Of a stretch of DNA of 34,666 nucleotides, positions 1-7,004 are shown in pieces. The DNA is from a virus, in the IMG/VR virus record IMGVR_UViG_3300035698_015069, positions 1 through 34,666 of that record, one strand, 5' to 3'. Each line of letters begins with the position of its first letter. Position 1 is the stretch's first letter. The notes under the pieces are model-generated. The model was not told the origin of the DNA. It searched no databases and saw nothing but the letters and a program-made list of their open reading frames with translations. Position numbers and translations under genes: made by a program.

Positions 1-1391
1 AACTCTAAAGCTAATTCTTTTAACTGCGCTATCGTTAGCAACTTCAAATACTCTTCCGTTAGCACAAAAACTTCTTTAAGCTTCAACCCCACTCTAGTGC
101 TTATGATATCAAGCTCTTCTTCATCAAGACTTATCACATGATCTTTTGCTACCGCACACATAAAATTATCGAGCTCTCCTGCGTCTGATTCAATTATTTT
201 CTGCATAAACACTTCGTCGTCATCATCATCTTCAAGACCTAGAGCTTTATACTCCTCGGATTCTTCATCAATGCTGTGATTGTTGTCTATAAGTTTATGC
301 GCGACTATCGAATCAGCGATTACTCCTGGCTTCAACACTTTCTGGATCTCCTGCTGCAATAACTTAGTCTTGTAATCTCTCAGTTTACTGTTAGTTCTTT
401 CCTGACTTCCCATTTCAAGAACTGTTTCTTTAGTTTTTTTAACCTTTTGCACTAACCTAAAAATTTTCTTCTCAGGGAAGTCACTGTATTCTCCTTGATA
501 AAACACTACAGCTAATTCTTCAAGCTTCTTCTCAAGTTCACTGACTGCTTTCTTATACTCCACTTCATCATAAGTATGGACTTCATTTGCTTGAGGAAAG
601 TTTTTTAGTTTCTCCTGGTCCAGGACATTTATTCCTTTCTTAATCAAGGCTGCAGTCTGCTTCTCAGTCCAGTCCTTTATTTTCTTCACATAACATCCTG
701 CATTGAGACACTCACCTTTTAGAATATCCCCGATTTCTGTCAGTAACGATTGTTCTCCGCCGTTGTGCTTGCATTCTTTACAATCTTTCTTGTTAAATGG
801 CGCTCTGCTCAAATCCTTATTACTAATATCAGCATTACAAAAAACGTCATCCATGTCCTGAACTCTAACATTGTCTTCCACGATTTCAAGCATGACCGCA
901 CTCTGCTTTTTCTTGTCTGGAATTCTTGACAGCACCGTTGCATGCCCCAACTCTATCTTCTTTTTAATAAGAGCTTGCTTCACTTCAGAACTCGCATCCA
1001 TTAAATTAATCCTTCTTTGAATGTAATCTGGCTTTCGTCCTATCTTCTTAGCCAAAACTTCCACATCAGTTCCTGCAGCATCTAAATATTTCTTAAAACT
1101 CGCGCCTTCTTCTACCGGGTTCAAGTCTTTTCGTTGTAAATTCTCTACTAACTGGATTTCTGCTTCCTGATGTTCATCTGCTTCTATAATTCTTACAGGC
1201 ACTTCTTCCAACTTTAAAGAAACAGCTGATTTAAGCCTTCGCTCTCCGGCTATTAACACTCCTTTCTTTGTGACCAGTAACGGTTCCAATATCCCGTGTT
1301 CTTTAATACTAGCTTTCAATTCTTCTAGGTTCCCGAAATCTTTCCTTCCGTTCGCCTGCACTTTAATACTGTTTGTTTTCATTCTATCCAT
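1..1391 (-). CDS. ParB/Spo0J-like DNA-binding protein, 3' end cut by window edge
   Basis: About 463 residues are visible and the frame stays open to the left edge, so the C-terminus is missing. Residues ~5-110 form a ParB N-terminal (CTPase-type) domain. The box GERRLKSA and the motif VENLQRKDLNPVEE are both clear. A helix-turn-helix region follows, then a four-cysteine segment (CKECKHN ... ECLNAGC) seen in some phage and plasmid ParB-like proteins, then a coiled-coil and an acidic stretch (EDDDDDE). The start ATG is preceded by GGTGA at 5 bases. The family loads on DNA at parS-like sites and acts in partition or gene regulation; which role applies here is not visible. It is the most leftward gene of the operon that begins near 4.84 kb, and the structured gap at 2.9-3.2 kb is a candidate binding region. 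Confidence 0.85.
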   Translation of the reverse strand, partial: MDRMKTNSIKVQANGRKDFGNLEELKASIKEHGILEPLLVTKKGVLIAGERRLKSAVSLKLEEVPVRIIEADEHQEAEIQLVENLQRKDLNPVEEGASFKKYLDAAGTDVEVLAKKIGRKPDYIQRRINLMDASSEVKQALIKKKIELGHATVLSRIPDKKKQSAVMLEIVEDNVRVQDMDDVFCNADISNKDLSRAPFNKKDCKECKHNGGEQSLLTEIGDILKGECLNAGCYVKKIKDWTEKQTAALIKKGINVLDQEKLKNFPQANEVHTYDEVEYKKAVSELEKKLEELAVVFYQGEYSDFPEKKIFRLVQKVKKTKETVLEMGSQERTNSKLRDYKTKLLQQEIQKVLKPGVIADSIVAHKLIDNNHSIDEESEEYKALGLEDDDDDEVFMQKIIESDAGELDNFMCAVAKDHVISLDEEELDIISTRVGLKLKEVFVLTEEYLKLLTIAQLKELALE

Positions 1392-1485
1392 ATTATTCAC
1401 CTTATTTATTAATTAAAATTGCCTGGCAGCAACCTACCTGTTCCTTTGCCAATCACCACCAGGCCAACTCGTCTTCGGAATTCGG

Positions 1486-1677
1486 TTAAAAATTAAGGTC
1501 CCTAATCCTTGCTTTCAGGATCTCTTTCTTTAATCCTAACTGGTGCACTGCATCAGAAGCTTGCATAATATCATGACCGAACTCTTTAGCCCAATCATCT
1601 ATTATTTGTTCAATTGCTCTGTGCTGTCCTACAGTAATTTCTTTTTCAGGTTCCTGTTCTGTCTTCTCTTCACACAT
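1486..1677 (-). CDS. Small hypothetical protein
   Basis: A 63-residue acidic-then-basic protein with no recognised domain. It is predicted mostly helical, with a Glu/Lys-rich N-terminus and a central segment resembling a short helix-turn-helix (AVHQLGLKKEILKARI), too short to assign. The start is supported by GAGGTGA about 10 bases upstream. Its first ~49 bases overlap the tiny Cys-containing gene upstream in another frame. It lies between that gene and the ParB-like gene in the leftward operon. Function unknown. Confidence 0.6.
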   Translation of the reverse strand: MCEEKTEQEPEKEITVGQHRAIEQIIDDWAKEFGHDIMQASDAVHQLGLKKEILKARIRDLNF

Positions 1678-1760
1678 CTTATAACGTCACCTCGCTTAAC
1701 GTATAAACATTCTCTTCTTTCACCACAACGAGAGCATCCTTTTGGGTACTTTCTTTTCAT
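1629..1760 (-). CDS. Tiny Cys-rich protein (43 aa), ATGA-coupled
   Basis: A 43-residue basic protein beginning MKRKYPKGCSRCGERREC, so it has a CxxC plus one or two more cysteines and could bind zinc. The start codon overlaps the stop of the preceding gene as ATGA, the arrangement seen throughout this genome, which is the main reason to believe it. The second half overlaps the start of the next gene in a different frame, which lowers confidence. Role unknown; a small nucleic-acid-binding protein is one possibility (inference). Confidence 0.45.
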   Translation of the reverse strand: MKRKYPKGCSRCGERRECLYVKRGDVIRCVKRRQNRNLKKKLL

Positions 1761-2137
1761 TGTGCTTTTGCTTTTCTGCACTTCACACACGTTGGGCTGC
1801 TAGGATCTTTACTGTACTCTATTTCTTTCTCGCTCAGTCTATTATTGCATCCATCGTTGTTGCACACAGTTCCTGTTTTCTTCACCGGAGTTGATACAGG
1901 TTGCACTGGAGGTGCTATTGCCCCTCCTGGTATTGCAGATACCTGTGCTACCGGTGTTATCTTTGGCGGTGTTGGTGCTGGATCCGGCATCGCAGGAGAC
2001 AATCCTGTTTCCACCCACCTGACCATTTCATCCATAATAAGATACATGTTTGTTCCGTCTATTTTATCTCCACACACCATTCTCGCAGCGCACTTCAACG
2101 CGCACTGTCTAACTATCGCTTTTCCTCGTTCATCCAT
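1757..2137 (-). CDS. Hypothetical protein with C-terminal zinc-ribbon-like motif
   Basis: 126 residues in three parts. The helical N-terminus (~1-48) contains three cysteines. A Pro/Ala/Val-rich linker (~50-88) resembles a flexible tether. The C-terminal module has CNNDGCNNRL, then CVKCRK, giving C-x4-C and C-x2-C pairs consistent with a zinc ribbon. GGAGG lies 8 bases before the ATG. A helical domain joined by a flexible linker to a zinc ribbon is common in phage accessory DNA-binding or recombination proteins, but no family was recognised. It is ATGA-coupled to the next small gene. Confidence 0.7.
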   Translation of the reverse strand: MDERGKAIVRQCALKCAARMVCGDKIDGTNMYLIMDEMVRWVETGLSPAMPDPAPTPPKITPVAQVSAIPGGAIAPPVQPVSTPVKKTGTVCNNDGCNNRLSEKEIEYSKDPSSPTCVKCRKAKAQ

Positions 2138-2152
2138 TTTATTTTTCCTCCA

Positions 2153-2524
2153 TTATCGGCTTCCTAGCCTTGCAATACATTCAGCACTTCTGAAAATCCT
2201 TTTAAGATAATCCAAATAAATACTGTTGACCTTGTTCTGTTGCTCTAACTTATCATGATCACTCTGAGCTTTTTTGTACCCTTCATGAGCCTTCAATCGC
2301 TTAGATATCTCAGCTTTTCTTTTCAAATCACTAGTGATCTCTTTATCCTTTGTCACATCTTCAGCTGTACTGTTCTGTAAAACTTTAAGCTTCACCAATA
2401 ATTCTTCCTGTCGCTCACTGCATTTCATCATATCAACTTCACGCTCTAGAATAAGTTTTGGCATGACCTTCAATCTCGATTGAGGTGTCATATCCTCATA
2501 CTCATCAACTATTCCTTTTTCCAT
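2153..2524 (-). CDS. Coiled-coil hypothetical protein
   Basis: 123 residues, highly charged (Lys/Glu), predicted to be almost entirely helical. A long coiled coil runs from about residue 25 to 105. No signal peptide, membrane segment or catalytic motif is visible. The start is supported by AGGTGAT at a short spacing. It sits in the left operon between the ribbon-helix-helix-like gene and the zinc-ribbon gene. Function unknown. Confidence 0.7.
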   Translation of the reverse strand: MEKGIVDEYEDMTPQSRLKVMPKLILEREVDMMKCSERQEELLVKLKVLQNSTAEDVTKDKEITSDLKRKAEISKRLKAHEGYKKAQSDHDKLEQQNKVNSIYLDYLKRIFRSAECIARLGSR

Positions 2525-2573
2525 TATATCACCTGTTTAATTATTCAAAAGATTACAGCCTTTTAAACTTTAT

Positions 2574-2873
2574 CTATGGCATTCCCTGTTTCTGGCGCAA
2601 TTCCTCAATATTCTTAGCCATTTTTTGTATGTTGTCGTCAAGTTTGTTTCTTTTCTTCTGCATGTACAACAAGTCCTGATGTAATAACTTCTCTTCTAAC
2701 TCCAGTTTTTGACCTGGATTATTAACTCCTCTGAACTGATTAATACATCTGTTCGTGAATTCACTAATATTTTTGATTGCTCTCTTTCTTTTATCTAAAA
2801 AACCCATTGTTTGCAAATAAATAACATTCGTATCTGTCAAGTTAATACTTACTACATTGCTTTTTTTTTTCAT
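2574..2873 (-). CDS. Ribbon-helix-helix-like DNA-binding protein with coiled-coil tail
   Basis: 99 residues from the chosen ATG, which has AGGTGAT 5 bases upstream; an in-frame start 16 codons earlier lacks a ribosome site. The N-terminus (MKKKSNVVSINLTDTNV) looks like the beta strand of a ribbon-helix-helix fold, followed by two predicted helices to residue ~50, then a coiled coil (~55-95). Such proteins usually bind operators as dimers and repress their own operon. The 311-base structured gap with inverted repeats lies immediately upstream, so it is the natural candidate target (inference). Codons 2-5 contain a run of ten A. Confidence 0.6.
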   Translation of the reverse strand: MKKKSNVVSINLTDTNVIYLQTMGFLDKRKRAIKNISEFTNRCINQFRGVNNPGQKLELEEKLLHQDLLYMQKKRNKLDDNIQKMAKNIEELRQKQGMP

Positions 2874-3184
2874 GAAATCACCTGTTTTTTGTTTAAAAAA
2901 AAGTTCATAACTCGCTTTCATAACTTTTTTTAATTCGGGGTGCTAAGCTGTTGTGCTTATCAATATCACCCTTTAAGACCTTATAAAAAATAGTCTATAA
3001 TCTAGTTAATCAATAAGTTTAAATACCTAACAGAAAACTTGAGTTCTGTGAGGTTGCAAAGCACTCCGAAATGCTTAACCTTCTTTTTTCTTTTTTTTTA
3101 TTATGAACCCTGATTATGAACTTTTATTTGGTTCACCAATACTGATTTTTAATAAATATTTAAACATTTGTTACAACTACTTAG
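2874..3184. other. Intergenic region with inverted repeats and hairpins (possible operator, centromere or origin)
   Basis: 311 bases with no gene. A 12-base inverted repeat (AAAAGTTCATAA / TTATGAACTTTT) spans 2899-2910 and 3114-3125. Shorter copies of the core occur at 2917-2924 (TTCATAAC) and 3101-3108 (TTATGAAC). Between them are two hairpins (3030-3049 and 3052-3080) and a long T-rich tract. AT-rich TATA-like stretches lie at 3016-3027 and 3150-3172. Iterated inverted cores beside genes for a ribbon-helix-helix-like protein and a ParB-like protein suggest an operator, centromere or origin. The choice among these is inference. Confidence 0.5.
3030..3080. repeat. Two adjacent hairpins
   Basis: First hairpin: ACAGAA paired with TTCTGT around an 8-base loop. 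Second hairpin: GGTT and AAGCA paired with TGCTT and AACC around an 8-base loop with a small internal bulge. On the plus strand the second is followed by a T-rich run; on the minus strand it is preceded by an A-rich run. It could be a structured leader for the leftward operon, a protein-binding site, or a plus-strand terminator with no obvious transcript to stop. Confidence 0.45.
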
Positions 3185-3457
3185 TTACTCATAGCCTCTT
3201 TTTGATATGTCTCGAACCCGAAAAATATCTCTTGAGTTGGCAATCTTAAATATTTGAAGCCTACAATCTTCACTACAAGTAACTTCTCCGCATTTAGTAC
3301 CACAAAACCTGCAGTAACCTTTAGGAACACTACGATCTAACCATCGTTGCATAAGTATACCGATTCGTTGATCTATCTTCGCATTAATACCGTTTTCTGT
3401 AACTTCACTCTGAAGCACTTCTTCAGCGCTTAATGGCTTATAATTTGTATCTCCCAT
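3185..3457 (-). CDS. Zinc-finger-like hypothetical protein
   Basis: 90 residues. The C-terminal half contains CRFCGTKCGEVTCSEDC, five cysteines in a tight cluster typical of small treble-clef or zinc-ribbon modules, followed by a basic tail. AGGTGA lies 6 bases before the ATG. It directly abuts the gene upstream and is the last gene before the structured gap. Nucleic-acid binding is plausible from the zinc cluster but not shown. Confidence 0.7.
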   Translation of the reverse strand: MGDTNYKPLSAEEVLQSEVTENGINAKIDQRIGILMQRWLDRSVPKGYCRFCGTKCGEVTCSEDCRLQIFKIANSRDIFRVRDISKRGYE

Positions 3458-3661
3458 TTAGTTCACCTGGTGCACTTGATCAGGAACTCTCTTATTAAAC
3501 AATGCAACAGCCACACTGGTAAGATCTAAACCTTGCATTAATTCATTAGAGATATAAGCTGCATCTTCAAAACATGTCATCATTTCCTGGACGTCTAATT
3601 TTTCTTCTGACTTTTTTAGGCACTTAGGACTTAAAACCAACTCAATTTTATCGTTTTCCAT
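3458..3661 (-). CDS. Small hypothetical protein
   Basis: 67 residues, acidic, no recognised domain and no membrane segment. A clear GGAGG precedes the ATG. The first 14 bases overlap the end of the upstream small gene, and its stop is adjacent to the start of the zinc-finger-like gene. Function unknown. Confidence 0.65.
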   Translation of the reverse strand: MENDKIELVLSPKCLKKSEEKLDVQEMMTCFEDAAYISNELMQGLDLTSVAVALFNKRVPDQVHQVN

Positions 3662-3818
3662 TTTCGTTTTCCTCCGTTATTTCTTTAACACTAATATTTC
3701 CAGTCTGAAACTTACCTTCGCGCACGTTCTTTCTCCAAGCATCCTTCAAGCTTTCAATTTTCTGTTCAGTCCCTTCAATAAAAACAGAGACTTTTGCAGT
3801 TACCTTATATCTCATCAT
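3648..3818 (-). CDS. Small hypothetical protein (56 aa), ATGA-coupled
   Basis: 56 residues beginning MMRYKVTAKVSVFIEG. The alternating hydrophobic pattern at the N-terminus suggests beta strands, followed by a helical and polar C-terminus. The start overlaps the stop of the preceding gene as ATGA and AGGTGATGA lies just upstream. It fills what would otherwise be a 150-base gap in a tightly packed operon. Function unknown. Confidence 0.6.
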   Translation of the reverse strand: MMRYKVTAKVSVFIEGTEQKIESLKDAWRKNVREGKFQTGNISVKEITEENENGKR

Positions 3819-4240
3819 TCATCACCTGGTTCTAAAATTATTTGTTTAGGAAACGTCACTGTTACTTTATCTTTAATAATAACAAAATCAAGCGGTGTAG
3901 TTTTTGCCATTGTCTCAAACGCTTTATTATCAACTTTCAAAAACAAGTCTTTCTCTTTACACCAACCAAGCGCGCTGTCTGTATCATACAATAATTCTTT
4001 ACCTACTCGAATACCTACACCGCCAAGCCTTTTCTTAACACCATCCTTAGCATAACCAGTTAATGCATTCTCCCACAATATTTCCTTACAATCAACAATA
4101 CTTTCTCTAGTTTTCGCTTGGTGTAAGAACAGTTCTTTGTGTTCTTCTTCAAAAGCAGCTTTCAAAACACTTAGTTCATTATTAATAGCTTCTAATTCAG
4201 CCATGCCTTTTCGTAATTCATCTAATTTTTCTTTATTCAT
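3815..4240 (-). CDS. Conserved phage-type hypothetical protein with coiled-coil N-terminus
   Basis: 141 residues from the chosen ATG, which has GGTGAGG about 9 bases upstream; a GTG five codons earlier is less likely. The N-terminal ~55 residues form a coiled coil. The C-terminal part contains GGVGIRVGKELLYD, then a segment with A..W....L.L....FE..AK...LDFV. From memory this pattern recurs in uncharacterised proteins of diverse tailed phages, usually in the early/replication region (not verified here). No catalytic residues stand out. It lies in the promoter-proximal half of the left operon. Confidence 0.7.
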   Translation of the reverse strand: MNKEKLDELRKGMAELEAINNELSVLKAAFEEEHKELFLHQAKTRESIVDCKEILWENALTGYAKDGVKKRLGGVGIRVGKELLYDTDSALGWCKEKDLFLKVDNKAFETMAKTTPLDFVIIKDKVTVTFPKQIILEPGDE

Positions 4241-4361
4241 CTTGTTTTTCCTCACCTGTATTAAATAATTTTTTCAAGACCCTATCACAAGACTCTTCAC
4301 TTCCAATCAAGTCTTCACGATCTTCTTGTTGTAAATCGTATAAATCATCTTCACTGATCAT
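4233..4361 (-). CDS. Tiny acidic protein (42 aa), ATGA-coupled
   Basis: 42 residues, strongly acidic (MISEDDLYDLQQEDREDLIG...), predicted helical. The start overlaps the upstream stop as ATGA, and its own stop overlaps the start of the next gene. No domain recognised. Small acidic viral proteins sometimes mimic DNA or bind host factors, but nothing here shows that. Confidence 0.5.
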   Translation of the reverse strand: MISEDDLYDLQQEDREDLIGSEESCDRVLKKLFNTGEEKQDE

Positions 4362-4645
4362 GTATTAACCCCGCTTTCTTTTGATATTCCATAAACTACA
4401 GAACCATAACGATCTCCCCATACGTCTGACCGAGCAATTGTTCTATTAACATATTTTTTTAATCTTGATTTAACTATTGCAAAACTTCTTCTGCCAGGCC
4501 AATAATCAACACAGTCCTGGATAGCACTTTTTGCAGACTTTAATTTTTTACATCTCACTAGTGTTTGACCACATCTAGGTTGCTGACTCCATGTGCTTAA
4601 TTCAACAGCGAAGAAATATTCATTAGATTCGAGTTTAGTGTTCAT
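4358..4645 (-). CDS. Hypothetical protein
   Basis: 95 residues, basic, with two cysteines (PRCGQTLVRCKK) and several aromatic residues. The pattern suggests a small alpha/beta domain but no family was recognised. ATGA overlaps couple it to the genes on both sides. It is the second gene after the TATA-box promoter of the left operon. Confidence 0.65.
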   Translation of the reverse strand: MNTKLESNEYFFAVELSTWSQQPRCGQTLVRCKKLKSAKSAIQDCVDYWPGRRSFAIVKSRLKKYVNRTIARSDVWGDRYGSVVYGISKESGVNT

Positions 4646-4836
4646 CGTGCATCCCTCATGATTTTAAGTTGCTCTTTTCCTTCACCAGATAATAGACCGA
4701 GCCTATCTAGTCCTTCGAAGCATTCCTTCTCAGTTAAGATGCGTTTAGAATTATCTCTGTTCTTGATGTATTCTCTTAGAAGTTGTTGTGCTTGTTGTTG
4801 TGTTGTGTTTCCCGTGACTGGGTGTGTTTTTTCCAT
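4642..4836 (-). CDS. Hypothetical protein, first gene of the left operon
   Basis: 64 residues, Gln-rich then charged and helical, no recognised domain. GGAGGT lies 9 bases before the start. It is the first gene after the TATA box at ~4.90 kb, with a predicted leader of about 40 bases. It is ATGA-coupled to the next gene. Function unknown. Confidence 0.65.
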   Translation of the reverse strand: MEKTHPVTGNTTQQQAQQLLREYIKNRDNSKRILTEKECFEGLDRLGLLSGEGKEQLKIMRDAR

Positions 4837-4898
4837 GTGTACCGACCTCCTCGGCTTTAGTAGCGTTTATACGCCCTGTACCCTAAGATGTGGGTTAG

Positions 4899-4907
4899 TA
4901 TATATAA
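4899..4907 (-). promoter_or_regulatory. Archaeal-type TATA box for the left operon
   Basis: On the minus strand the sequence reads TTATATATA, close to the archaeal TATA consensus. With the usual ~26-base spacing, transcription would start near 4876, giving a ~40-base leader that includes the GGAGGT ribosome site of the first gene. It lies immediately downstream of a hairpin/T-tract that could end late transcription, so this is a clean operon boundary. Confidence 0.6.
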
Positions 4908-4912
4908 GTCTT

Positions 4913-4951
4913 TCTAAGAAAAAGGGTAAGGGCTTCACAGCCCCCGTACCC
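4913..4951 (-). terminator. Hairpin plus T-tract ending the late operon
   Basis: On the minus strand a two-part stem (outer GGGTA/TACCC, inner GGGCT/AGCCC around a 4-base loop) is followed by TTTTTCTT. It lies 60-90 bases after the holin-like gene, the last of the structural and lysis block. Archaeal termination depends mainly on the T-tract; the GC-rich hairpin would help in either domain. Confidence 0.5.
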
Positions 4952-5012
4952 CTCGTGTGCCTTCAAAGTTTGTTGGGGGTGGTTAATTGAAGGCCAGAAA
5001 ACTCGCTGAAAA

Positions 5013-5195
5013 TCACTTCTGAGCCGTTCTAACGCCATACAAGCCAAGCCCTGCTCCAACCCCAATTATTGTGTTAAGAGCCATTCCCCAGTCCATCTGA
5101 CCAGTCAAAGCCGCTCCTAACGAACCTAACACGGTTCCGCCTGCTATAAGGACTGCTCCCCAACAAGCTTTCGATTTAAACCATTCTTTTTTCAT
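5013..5195 (-). CDS. Holin-like small membrane protein
   Basis: 60 residues from MKKEWFKSKACWG; GGAGGT sits 7 bases before this ATG, whereas an in-frame ATG five codons earlier overlaps the upstream stop and lacks a site. Two hydrophobic, Gly/Ala-rich segments (VLIAGGTVLGSLGAAL and IIGVGAGLGLYG) with a charged N-terminus and a basic C-terminus give a two-helix membrane topology common in phage holins. It directly follows the transglutaminase-like protease, consistent with a lysis cassette, although small virion membrane proteins look similar. Confidence 0.6.
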   Translation of the reverse strand: MKKEWFKSKACWGAVLIAGGTVLGSLGAALTGQMDWGMALNTIIGVGAGLGLYGVRTAQK

Positions 5196-5200
5196 ATTAA

Positions 5201-5836
5201 CTACCTCCATTTAATGATTGTATCTGATTGATTAGGCCAACAATATAATTCATTGAATGACCACCATATATCATAATAATTATGCTCTAACTCCTGATGT
5301 GGTCTTGTCTTAAAATTACTTAGACTCTGCAACGCATAATAGCACCAGTCAAGCACATACCAATTAAGATCATTAGCTAAATAAATCACGTAAGCATGAC
5401 CGCCTTTGGCTTTCTTAACAGGATCTAAAACCCACCCAGCACATATTTTTCTTCGGAACGCAGGGATCCCTGCAGCTTCCATTAACTTCAGAAGAAGGAT
5501 CGCGCCGTCTTCACAATCACCACAACCACTTTCCCACGTATGACTTGCTGTTTGCCAGAACTCAGGCTTGCCATGTTTAGCAATATCACGCTTGTAATAT
5601 ATTTTGCCAATCACAGTTCTTAAACATTCTTTAGCTATCACATCCGGACTTCCCAAACCACTAATAGAACTACCAAGCATTTCAATGTCAGAATTAGAAT
5701 CCTTAAGCAAAGTTCTAACATCAACAGGATCTTCTCCTGTAATAACATTATACTTTACAACTCCTCGTTCCCACTTCCTATCAAAATAAACCGCGAACAC
5801 TCCTGGCCACTTATCAATTAAAGCATTAAAATTCAT
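5201..5836 (-). CDS. Transglutaminase-like cysteine protease, candidate lysin
   Basis: 211 residues. The catalytic core is clear: Cys108 in SGCGDCEDGA, His147 in GGHAYV and Asp163 in VLDWCYY, the Cys-His-Asp triad order of the transglutaminase-like fold. The C-terminal part (Tyr/Trp-rich, ending NYYDIWWSFNELYCW) matches a family that, from memory, is common in tailed viruses from metagenomes. No signal peptide is seen. It is ATGA-coupled to a tail-fibre-like gene and followed by a holin-like gene. The pseudomurein endoisopeptidases PeiW and PeiP of methanogen viruses belong to the same superfamily and are lysins, which supports a lysis role. A virion-associated entry protease is the main alternative. 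Confidence 0.75.
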   Translation of the reverse strand: MNFNALIDKWPGVFAVYFDRKWERGVVKYNVITGEDPVDVRTLLKDSNSDIEMLGSSISGLGSPDVIAKECLRTVIGKIYYKRDIAKHGKPEFWQTASHTWESGCGDCEDGAILLLKLMEAAGIPAFRRKICAGWVLDPVKKAKGGHAYVIYLANDLNWYVLDWCYYALQSLSNFKTRPHQELEHNYYDIWWSFNELYCWPNQSDTIIKWR

Positions 5837-6708
5837 TGATCGAACCTCACCGTAGTAATAAAAATTATTTCGTCAGTACTTGTTTTACTAATTCCAGTGA
5901 ACGTATCATGATTCAAAAGCTGAGGAGTTGCATCATCGTTTTCAATTCCGAACTCAGTAATTAAATTACCATTCGCACCAGTAGTATCAACTTTACAATT
6001 GTAACTGACTTCTTGCGTTACTTCATTAACAGTAGGATACCCTGACTCAAATGACTTATAATAATCTGTAACCTCACTTAAAATAATGTTATCGAACACG
6101 AAGTCTCCCGCGCTCAAAGTATCAGCAATGTCATCTGTGCTTATAGAAACGTACACGTAATCACAAGTAGAAAGCGTCACGCTTCCAACTTCAGTTCCTG
6201 TTGTTGTATTAAAATTTAGAAAGTTCCAACTTGCTGCAGTCACTGAAGTCTTATCTATTGTATACGAATAATAATTATTGCTATCGTTTCCGAACCTGAG
6301 TTCTATTGGAGTTGTTGCCATGTTATCATAACAATCTTGGCTAACATAAATCATGATCCATAAGTCTTTACTAGTGAAGTTTAACGGACTCAAAATTTGT
6401 TTCGTTCCGTACGCAAGCACACTTGAAACATCATCTTTAACTATGTTCAACGCTCCGCTTCCTACTCTGTACTTTGAACTATTAAGTGTGATACTGTTAG
6501 TTAAGTTAGACGACCATCCTGTTATTGCTTCGCAATCATCTACTGTTTCCATTCCTTCTAACGGAACTTCTGTTTCTAGTGCTGTGTCTGTGACGGCTGC
6601 ATCTGTGCTTCCAATACCAACTCTGAATCGTACTGGTTCTTCATAATCAGGTATTGCTTTTGCGAACCTGTTCATGATTGTTGCTACTCCATTGTTTGTG
6701 ACGACCAT
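5833..6708 (-). CDS. Tail fibre / receptor-binding-type protein with inserted beta-sandwich
   Basis: 291 residues. The N-terminal (~1-52) and C-terminal (~225-291) parts together resemble the phage tail-appendage module that starts with VTNNGVATIMNRF, carries a VGIGSTDAAVTDTALETEV stretch, and ends with paired strands around ITEFGIEN and a final hydrophobic strand. Between them, ~55-215 looks like an inserted jelly-roll, carbohydrate-binding-like domain (CEAITGW ... YRVGSGALNIV ... DFVFDNIIL). Several N-x-S/T sequons occur. AGGAGGAG precedes the ATG. It lies between a small tail protein and the lysin. Attachment to the host surface is inferred. Confidence 0.6.
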   Translation of the reverse strand: MVVTNNGVATIMNRFAKAIPDYEEPVRFRVGIGSTDAAVTDTALETEVPLEGMETVDDCEAITGWSSNLTNSITLNSSKYRVGSGALNIVKDDVSSVLAYGTKQILSPLNFTSKDLWIMIYVSQDCYDNMATTPIELRFGNDSNNYYSYTIDKTSVTAASWNFLNFNTTTGTEVGSVTLSTCDYVYVSISTDDIADTLSAGDFVFDNIILSEVTDYYKSFESGYPTVNEVTQEVSYNCKVDTTGANGNLITEFGIENDDATPQLLNHDTFTGISKTSTDEIIFITTVRFDQ

Positions 6709-6718
6709 CTTCTCCTCC

Positions 6719-7003
6719 TTAAGCCTCGCTAATCTTCAGTTCTGTGATATGAGCTCTTCTGCTGAGCACTGCATACCACCTGACTTCTGTGCCTGTTGTA
6801 CTAAAATTATGTTCTTTTCTTGTTGCGCCAACCACAGTGACTTCTTCCCAATCATCTTCTGATGGGTTCGGTACTGCAGTAATATAAAACTTAATAGTTC
6901 CTGTGAAAGTAATTGTAACATACACACTACTGATTGTGCTTCCTGTCTTGATTACTATTTTACTCTTTTGGTACTTTGGAACACTGCTGAATCCTCTAGG
7001 CAT
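6719..7003 (-). CDS. Small beta-rich virion protein
   Basis: 94 residues, rich in Thr/Val/Ile with alternating hydrophobicity, so mostly beta. No signal peptide or catalytic motif is visible. The start follows the stop of the upstream adhesin by one base and the ribosome site is weak. Its place among fibre genes suggests a tail-tip or fibre accessory protein. No family recognised. Confidence 0.6.
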   Translation of the reverse strand: MPRGFSSVPKYQKSKIVIKTGSTISSVYVTITFTGTIKFYITAVPNPSEDDWEEVTVVGATRKEHNFSTTGTEVRWYAVLSRRAHITELKISEA

Positions 7004-7004
7004 T

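Noticed and set aside
1421-1464. GCCTGG / CCAGGC inverted repeat before the ParB-like gene
   Set aside because: Arms are only six bases with a ~32-base loop and no T-tract; could be chance.
3052-3095. Plus-strand intrinsic terminator
   Set aside because: Hairpin plus T-rich run fits, but no plus-strand gene precedes it, so it is listed as a structured repeat.
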